From M3007 sp040080915 (lineage in GTDB: Bacteria; Bacteroidota; Bacteroidia; Chitinophagales; Saprospiraceae), in the NCBI GenBank assembly GCA_040080915.1, contig JBEBHD010000253.1, positions 1-7,772 of the forward strand: a stretch of 7,772 nt of DNA, read 5' to 3'. The first letter of the stretch is position 1. Every line of letters starts with the position of its first letter. Below are positions 1 to 5,600 of this stretch, one piece after another. A program made the position numbers and the translations under genes. Under the pieces are notes generated by a model that was not told where the DNA came from, searched no databases, and saw only the letters and a list, made by a program, of their open reading frames with translations.

Positions 1-225
1 GGTTGAAAGCACTGGCTTGGAAAAACATGTTGAGCATAGTGGTCGCCGCCGCAGTGTTCCAGTTGCCGATGGGCTGGTTGAAGGCACTGGCTTGGAAAAA
101 TATGCTGGCCATATTGGTCACTGCCGCCGTGTTCCAGGTGCCGATGGGCTGGTTGAAGGCACTGGCCCCGTAAAACATGCTGTTCATAGTGGTCACCGCC
201 GCCGTGTTCCAAGTGCCGATGTTGG
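1..225 (-). repeat. 75-bp tandem repeats encoding DUF285 units
   Basis: Three near-identical 75-bp units begin at 1, 76 and 151, each starting with GGTTGAA on the plus strand; a degenerate fourth unit follows at about 226-300. The period of 25 codons matches the DUF285 repeat and so keeps the frame. The array probably continues beyond the left edge. Copy number could change by recombination between units. Confidence 0.85.
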
Positions 226-745
226 CCGGGCCGTTCAAAATGGTACATCCACGGAACATGGTGGACATATCGGTCACCCCGCTCAGGTTGGGCACATCCG
301 TGGCGCTGATGTTCAGGTTGGAGCAGCCGTAAAATGCGGCTCCCATCGAAGTCCATACAATGGTGCCCCATTGGCTGATGTCGAGCAGTTTTCGGCGGTC
401 GCCGCCGTTGTTGAAATAAATGCGGGGGAAACTGCCGCGTATGCGGATGGTGTAGGTGCCGGCTGCGCCGAAATCGTGGGTCACGCTGCCGGTGATGCCC
501 GATTGGTCGTAGGTGCCGTCGTTGTCCCAGTCCACCTCATAGTTGTACCCGGCACCGGTGGTGGGTATGGTGATGGAGGTGGTGTTGGAACTGCCGGGGT
601 TGGCGGTGTTCCAGGTGGTGATGAAGGCACTGGCCTGCGCCAATGCTGCCGAGGGCAGCAAAAACAACAAAGCAAAAAGGATGCTCCCAAAGGAGGGGGG
701 GGGCGGCAGAAAGCCGCCGGAAGATGATTTCGTACTTGCCTGCAT
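1..745 (-). CDS. BspA-like / DUF285-repeat secreted surface protein (N-terminal part)
   Basis: The reading frame starts at ATG (745-743) and is open to the left edge, giving 248 residues without a stop, so the C-terminus is outside the window. Residues 1-37 form a signal peptide: an unusual n-region with SSSGGFLPPPP, then a hydrophobic core SILFALLFLLPSAALAQ. Residues about 38-130 begin with ITTWNTANPGSSNTTSITIP and contain YEVDWDNDGTYD and GTYTIRIRG, an Ig/PKD-like beta domain usual in front of DUF285 repeats. From about residue 140 come DUF285 units with the pattern TMxxMFxxASAFNQPIGxWNTAAV. Such proteins are secreted or surface-attached, and BspA-type members bind host or matrix proteins; the ligand here is unknown. 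No clear ribosome binding site is seen, as is common in Bacteroidota. The gene is divergent from the ATPase at 1091. Family assignment is confident; the role is inference. Confidence 0.85.
   Translation of the reverse strand, partial: MQASTKSSSGGFLPPPPSFGSILFALLFLLPSAALAQASAFITTWNTANPGSSNTTSITIPTTGAGYNYEVDWDNDGTYDQSGITGSVTHDFGAAGTYTIRIRGSFPRIYFNNGGDRRKLLDISQWGTIVWTSMGAAFYGCSNLNISATDVPNLSGVTDMSTMFRGCTILNGPANIGTWNTAAVTTMNSMFYGASAFNQPIGTWNTAAVTNMASIFFQASAFNQPIGNWNTAAATTMLNMFFQASAFN
695..703 (-). repeat. Nine-C homopolymer tract in the signal-peptide region
   Basis: Nine consecutive G on the plus strand (C on the coding strand) encode Pro15-Pro17 of the surface protein, only 14 codons after the start. 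A change of one base would put the whole protein out of frame. As read, the frame is ON. No good alternative start codon lies between the tract and the hydrophobic core. Confidence 0.7.
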
Positions 746-785
746 GATAAGTGCTGATTTTACAGTAAACAGAAGTTGTTTGTCT

Positions 786-893
786 GAAAAGCAGCCCGCA
801 AGGGGCAGGAAAGGCCAACCGGCGTTTACGTAACCGCCGGCCGGCCATACAGGAGAGTACGAAATTTCCCGCCCCTTGCTTTGGCCGCTTTTC
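786..893. repeat. Long nested imperfect inverted repeat in the divergent intergenic region
   Basis: The outer arms begin GAAAAGC (786-792) and end GCTTTTC (887-893). Further in, GCAAGGGGC (798-806) pairs with GCCCCTTGC (871-879), and GGAAA (808-812) pairs with TTTCC (865-869) after one A/C mismatch; a two-base bulge separates the outermost block. Inside lies a second hairpin: GGCC 813-816 with 843-846, and CCGGCG 819-824 with CGCCGG 835-840, around the core TTACGTAA. It sits 40-150 bp upstream of the surface-protein start. It could be a structured leader, an operator region or a mobile-repeat remnant; the sequence alone does not decide. Confidence 0.65.
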
Positions 894-906
894 GCAGCAC
901 AAAGGA

Positions 907-930
907 GGGGGGCAAAGCGGGCGGGGCGGG
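907..930 (+). other. Possible G-quadruplex run
   Basis: Four G-tracts of 6, 3, 4 and 3 bases (907-912, 919-921, 923-926, 928-930) are separated by loops of 6, 1 and 1 bases on the plus strand, which satisfies the usual G3+N1-7 rule. It lies between the nested inverted repeat and the 16-bp motif array, upstream of the ATPase gene. Confidence 0.4.
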
Positions 931-1013
931 TTCGGCTATGTTGCCAAAAGGTTCGACTATGTTGTATTTCGGGGGAAGGTTCGGCTATGTTGCACAGGGT
1001 TCGAACATGGTGC
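929..1013 (+). repeat. Four spaced copies of a 16-bp motif, GGTTCGRMYATGKTGY
   Basis: Copies start at 929 (GGTTCGGCTATGTTGC), 950 (GGTTCGACTATGTTGT), 978 (GGTTCGGCTATGTTGC) and 998 (GGTTCGAACATGGTGC), all in the same direction with start-to-start spacing 21, 28 and 20 bp. The last copy ends 78 bp before the ATPase start. The arrangement resembles either a cluster of protein-binding sites or the repeated terminal sites of some insertion sequences (the IS21 family has such ends). No transposase gene is present in the window. Confidence 0.6.
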
Positions 1014-1090
1014 ATCCGATTTGGTTAGGCTGGGGCAGAGCGGGTGGGTGAAGCTGCCCAAAAGCGGCATTTTTTCACCAACTTTGCAGC

Positions 1091-2647
1091 ATGAAACGTT
1101 TTTTCAACACCGCTGGGCCGAACCAGCCCGCCGACCATTACACCCTCAACCCGCTGACGCGGTTGACGACGGTGCGCGAATTGATAGAAAACAAGCGGTA
1201 TTTCATCCTCCACGCCCCCCGGCAAACGGGCAAGACCACGACCATGCTCAGGTTCGTGGAAGCCATCAACCAGGAGGGGAAATACATCGCGCTGTACATC
1301 AACGTTGAGCCTGCGCAGGCCGTCCGAACCGATGTCGCGGCGGCAAACCGCGTGTTCGTGGGCAGCCTGAAAACATGGGCACGGGAGACCTTGCCGACCG
1401 AATACCGGCCTTCCGCCACCTGTTTTGAAGACCTTGACCCGGAAGGTGCCTTCCGCGATTGCTTGGGGAAATGGTGTTCCGAACTGTCGAAGCCCCTCGT
1501 GCTGTTCATTGACGAAGCCGATTCGCTCATCGGCGACTCCCTGCTCAGCCTGCTCCGCCAACTCCGAAGCGGGTACCCCAACCGCCCTGCGAAATTCCCC
1601 CACTCCCTATCGCTCATCGGCCTGCGCGACGTGCGGGACTTCAGGATTTACTCCGAACTCGAAAAACGTTACGAGATCGGCGGCTCGGCCTTCAACATCA
1701 AGGACAAGAGCCTGACAATGGGCAACTTCACCCCGGAAAACGTCCGCGATCTGTACGCTCAGCACACCGCCGAGACCGGGCAGCAATTTTCAGAAGAAGC
1801 ATTGAACCTAATTTTTGAACAGACACAGGGCCAGCCTTGGTTGGTCAATGCCCTCGGGCGCGAACTGTGCTTCGAGGAACACAAAGTCCTCCCGGAGGGC
1901 CGCACCATCGTCCCGGAGGACGTGCAGAAAGCCATCGAAACCCTGATTCAGCGGCGCGACGTTCACCTCGACAACTTGCAGGACAAACTCACCGAGCGGC
2001 GCGTGGCGGTGGTCGTGGATGCGATCATGGGCGGCGGCGGGTTTCAAAAATTGGCGGAAATCCCGAAAGATGACCTGCAATTCTGCCTTGACCTCGGCCT
2101 CGTCACCAAATCGCCCAACGGCCTGGTCATCGCCAACCCAATTTACCGCGAAGTTATCCCCCGTGAGCTGAGCTCCGTGCATCAGGACGTTTTGCCCGTC
2201 AACCCGGCGTGGTTCGTCCGCCCCGAAAACGGCAAACTCGACATCGAAAAAGTGCTCAGCGCGTTCTTCGAGTTTTACCGCGAAAACAGCGAGATGCTGC
2301 CCCAGCAGGCGATTTACCCGGAGGCCACCTACCATCTGGCCTTCATGGCCTGGCTCCAAAGGATCGTGAACGGCGGCGGCTACATCCGCCGCGAGTACGC
2401 CGCCGGGTTGGGCTTCATTGACCTGGTCATCCATTTTGCCGGAGAGAAGTTCGTCTTCGAACTGAAAACGGAGGCCAATTTCAAACGCCAGAAAGCCCTG
2501 GATCAAATCTGCCAGTACGCCGAGCGAATGAGCGTGGGCAGCGGTTACCTGGTCGTTTTCCGCAAAGGGATGCCCGACCCGGAGGCCGTCGGCCAGCGTG
2601 AAACGGTGCAGCACGGAGGCAAGACGGTGTACATCATTTGGGTCTGA
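1091..2647 (+). CDS. AAA ATPase with C-terminal PD-(D/E)XK-like nuclease fold
   Basis: This 518-residue protein starts at ATG 1091. No Shine-Dalgarno site is seen; CAACTTTG at 1079-1086 partly matches the Bacteroidota -7 element TAnnTTTG and would imply an almost leaderless mRNA. Residues 42-50 (APRQTGKTT) form a Walker A motif with Ala for the usual first Gly, and KPLVLFIDEAD (about 134-144) is Walker B with catalytic Glu. SLIGLRDVRD (about 174-183) is a probable sensor strand. Residues 320-370 look like a winged-helix region. The C-terminus has E435, D444, then FVFELKT with E457 and K459, and Q475-Y476: the layout of a PD-(D/E)XK nuclease core. It resembles the large Bacteroidota family of AAA-ATPase-like proteins with PDDEXK_9-type tails, whose role is not established; mobile-element or defence functions have been suspected. 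It is a complete single gene, convergent with the HTCS gene. Confidence 0.85.
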   Translation: MKRFFNTAGPNQPADHYTLNPLTRLTTVRELIENKRYFILHAPRQTGKTTTMLRFVEAINQEGKYIALYINVEPAQAVRTDVAAANRVFVGSLKTWARETLPTEYRPSATCFEDLDPEGAFRDCLGKWCSELSKPLVLFIDEADSLIGDSLLSLLRQLRSGYPNRPAKFPHSLSLIGLRDVRDFRIYSELEKRYEIGGSAFNIKDKSLTMGNFTPENVRDLYAQHTAETGQQFSEEALNLIFEQTQGQPWLVNALGRELCFEEHKVLPEGRTIVPEDVQKAIETLIQRRDVHLDNLQDKLTERRVAVVVDAIMGGGGFQKLAEIPKDDLQFCLDLGLVTKSPNGLVIANPIYREVIPRELSSVHQDVLPVNPAWFVRPENGKLDIEKVLSAFFEFYRENSEMLPQQAIYPEATYHLAFMAWLQRIVNGGGYIRREYAAGLGFIDLVIHFAGEKFVFELKTEANFKRQKALDQICQYAERMSVGSGYLVVFRKGMPDPEAVGQRETVQHGGKTVYIIWV

Positions 2648-2662
2648 TGTTGAAAAAAACGC

Positions 2663-5600
2663 TCAGCCCACTTGACTCGGCGGCACACCAAATTTCTCTT
2701 TAAACACCGTGGAGAAATACTTTTCGCTGGCAAAACCCGTGCGCAAGGCGACTTCGCCGACCGTGCCCTCGCGGTTTCGCAGCATCGCCAAAGCCCGGTC
2801 AAGCCGATAGTTGCGCACAAACTCGCTGGTGTTTTGGCCCGTCAGGGCATCCAATTTGCGGTGCAACTGCGAGCGGCTGAGGTGCATCTTCGCCGCAAAA
2901 TCTTCGATCGAGATCGCTTCGTTGGCGAGGTTGCCTTCGATCAGCAAGTGGAATTTTCGCAAAAATTCCCGGTCAGGCTCCGGCAAAAACTCCGGCACCG
3001 CTTCGGCCCGTTGAGCCGAAAACCCGGTCGGCATTTGCGCGTAGCGCTCGCGCAAACGGCGGCGCGTTTCCAACAAGTTTTCCATGCGGGCCAGCAGTTC
3101 TTCGGTGTTGAACGGTTTGGTCAGATAATCGTCCGCGCCGGTGCGAAGGCCCTTCAACTTGGAGTCTATGGCCGCTTTGGCGGTCAGCAGGATGATGGGG
3201 ATATGGGCCGTCAACTCATTGGTTTTGACTGCTTCGCAGAGCGCGTAGCCGTCTTTGCGCGGCATCATCACGTCAGAGATGATGAGGTCGGGCAGCAGCT
3301 CGATGGCTTTGCGAACGCCCTCTTCGCCGTCGGAGGCTTCAATGACTTGCCAGCCTGCGCCCGTGATGGATTTTTTGATGAACTGGCGGAGTTCGGGGTT
3401 GTCTTCGACGATGAGGGCGAGGGGTTTTTCTTCTGCTTCCCCGGTGGTTTTCAGGTTTGACAACTTTTGAAAAGTTGTCAAACCTTCGCTCCTCGGTTCC
3501 TCCATTTGCTTCAATTCCTCCATTCCTCGCTTCCCCAAATCCTCGACTTTCATGGGCAGCCAAAATGTAAAGGTCGAGCCTTTGCCCACTTCACTTTCCA
3601 CCGAGATGCCGCCGCCCATGAGTTCGGCCAGTTCCTTGCTCAGCGCAAGGCCAATGCCCGTGCCCTCGCCTGCACGGGTGTGAGAGCCGTCCACCTGGTA
3701 AAAGCGGTCGAAGATTTTGTCCAAAGATTCGGGCGGGATGCCGATGCCAGTGTCTTTTACTTGAATGATGAATGATGAATGATAAATGATGAATCGGGCG
3801 GCACCGTCCGGTACCTGCTGTTTGTCAACGCCGGAAGGGTTTGAAACCCTTCCGGCGTTTAGGAAGACGACCACCTTCCCGCCCTCAGGGGTGAATTTCA
3901 AGGCGTTGGAGATCAGATTATTGAGCACTAACTCCACCTTTCCGGGGTCGAACTCCAGATTTGACAACTTTTCAAAAGTTGTCAAATCTTCGCTCCGCAG
4001 GGCCAGTTTCAGGCCGCGCTTTTCTGCCAGCGGCAGGAATCGCTCGAACACGCCGCGCACCGTTTCGCCCAAATCGCCACGCCGAAGATCAAGAACCATC
4101 TGGCCGCTTTCGAGTTTCGCCATGTCCAACAGTTGGTTGACGAGGCCGAGCAATTTGCGGCTGTTGGCCTCCGCCAAACGGGCGTTTTCGAGCGTTTCCG
4201 GGTCTTTTGTTTTTTTCAAAATACGGCGCAGCGGCTCCACCATCAGGGTCAGCGGGGTGCGGAACTCGTGGGTCACGTTCGAGAAAAAGTTGGTTTTCAA
4301 CTGCTCCAAGGCTTTCACGCGCTCGGTCTCGCGGTGCTCGAAGGCGAGTTGCTCGCGCTCTTTCACTCGGCGAATTTGAAACTGGTAGGCTCGCCAGCCC
4401 GCCCAAACGAGCAGCGCGAGGTAGCACCCGTAGGCCAAATTCGACCGCCACCACGGCGGGTTGACCACAACAAGTATAGGTGCCGCATCGCGCCACGCGC
4501 TTTCCCCGTTGCTGCCCTGCACGCGCAATTCGTAGCTGCCCGGCGGCAGGTGCGAGTAGTGGGCGAAGCGACCCTGCCCAGCCTCCACCCAATCGTTTTC
4601 CAAGCCGACAAGGCGATAGCGGTAGCGGTTTTTGGACGGGTCGGTGAAATCAAGCGCGGCGAATTCGAAGGAGACGTTGTTTTGGTCGTAGCCCAGTTCG
4701 AGGCGCGGCGTCACTTCGAGCGGCGCGGCGAGCGGGCTGCCGGGGTCGCCGAAATTGGCTTTTTTGCGGTTGATTTCCAGCCCGACAATGTACACGGGCG
4801 GGGGCGTAGTGTCCGAGCGCAGGTCGCCCGGGAAGAAGCGGTTCAGGCCGTTGATGCCGCCGAAGAGCAGTTCTCCCCGGTCGCTTTTCCAAAAGGCCCG
4901 CGTGTTGAATTCGTTGTCTTGCAACCCGACCGCAGCGGTGAACGTAGTGATCTCGAAAGCCTCTGACTCTCCTTTTTTGGAGAGGGGGCCGGGGGGCGAG
5001 GCGACTATTTTCGCCAGCCCCCGATTCGTACTGCACCAAAACTCGCCACCTCGGTTGCCGGGAAGGATGCCGTAAACGACGTTGTTGAGCAGCCCATCGG
5101 CGGTAGTGATGTGCCGACAGGCACCCGTTTCGGGGTTCAGGATATTGATGCCACCGCCTTTGGTGCCGAGCCAAATTTGGCCGTCGGGCGCGGGCAATAT
5201 GCAGGCGATAGAGCTGTTGTTGAGGCCATGCGGATTTTTCGGGTCGGCTTTTATCAATTGAAAATCAAAATCTTGTGCATTGGGCGTGGCCCTGACCAGC
5301 CCGGTTTGGGTGCCTATCCAAACCCGCCCGTTTTCCTCTCCGGCAATGGCGACGCAGGTAATGTTCTTGGCGGCTTCGCCGAACAGGTGGCTGAATTTGA
5401 AACGATCAACTTGCCCTGTATTGGGGTCGAAGCGCAGCAATTGCCCGTCGGCGGTGGCTATCCACAGGTGCCCGTCCGGGGCGCGAAACATGGGGTCATA
5501 ACTGCTGAGCACGGCATCGAGGAGGAACCGTCGGTCGGCCTGGCCGCCGCCGGGTGGGTAATGCAGCAGCATCGGTGTGTGAGCGGCATCCTGCATGACG

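Noticed and set aside
1..225. 75-bp repeats as a CRISPR array
   Set aside because: Units are contiguous with no spacers and encode DUF285 repeats in frame.
17..727. Long plus-strand open frame of 236 codons at the left end
   Set aside because: It is the antisense of the DUF285 gene; its low-complexity Gly/His/Val-rich translation follows from the 75-bp repeats and has no start signal or domain.
929..1013. Four-copy 16-bp motif as a CRISPR array
   Set aside because: Repeats are too short and degenerate, and intervals of 4-12 bases are far shorter than CRISPR spacers.
1808..2614. 268-codon minus-strand open frame
   Set aside because: Antisense to the ATPase-nuclease gene, whose motifs are clear on the plus strand.
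1091..2647. ATPase as an IstB-type IS21 helper
   Set aside because: It is about twice the usual IstB length, has a PD-(D/E)XK-like tail, and there is no IstA transposase beside it.
2645..2670. Terminator between the convergent genes
   Set aside because: Only 15 bp separate the stops, and the short A run there has no preceding stem that I can see.
2672..3460. 262-codon plus-strand open frame
   Set aside because: It lies entirely antisense to the receiver and AraC domains of the HTCS gene, which are well conserved on the other strand.
4133..4966. 277-codon plus-strand open frame
   Set aside because: Antisense to the HisKA, Y_Y_Y and propeller regions; its openness reflects GC-rich codon use and it has no recognisable domain.
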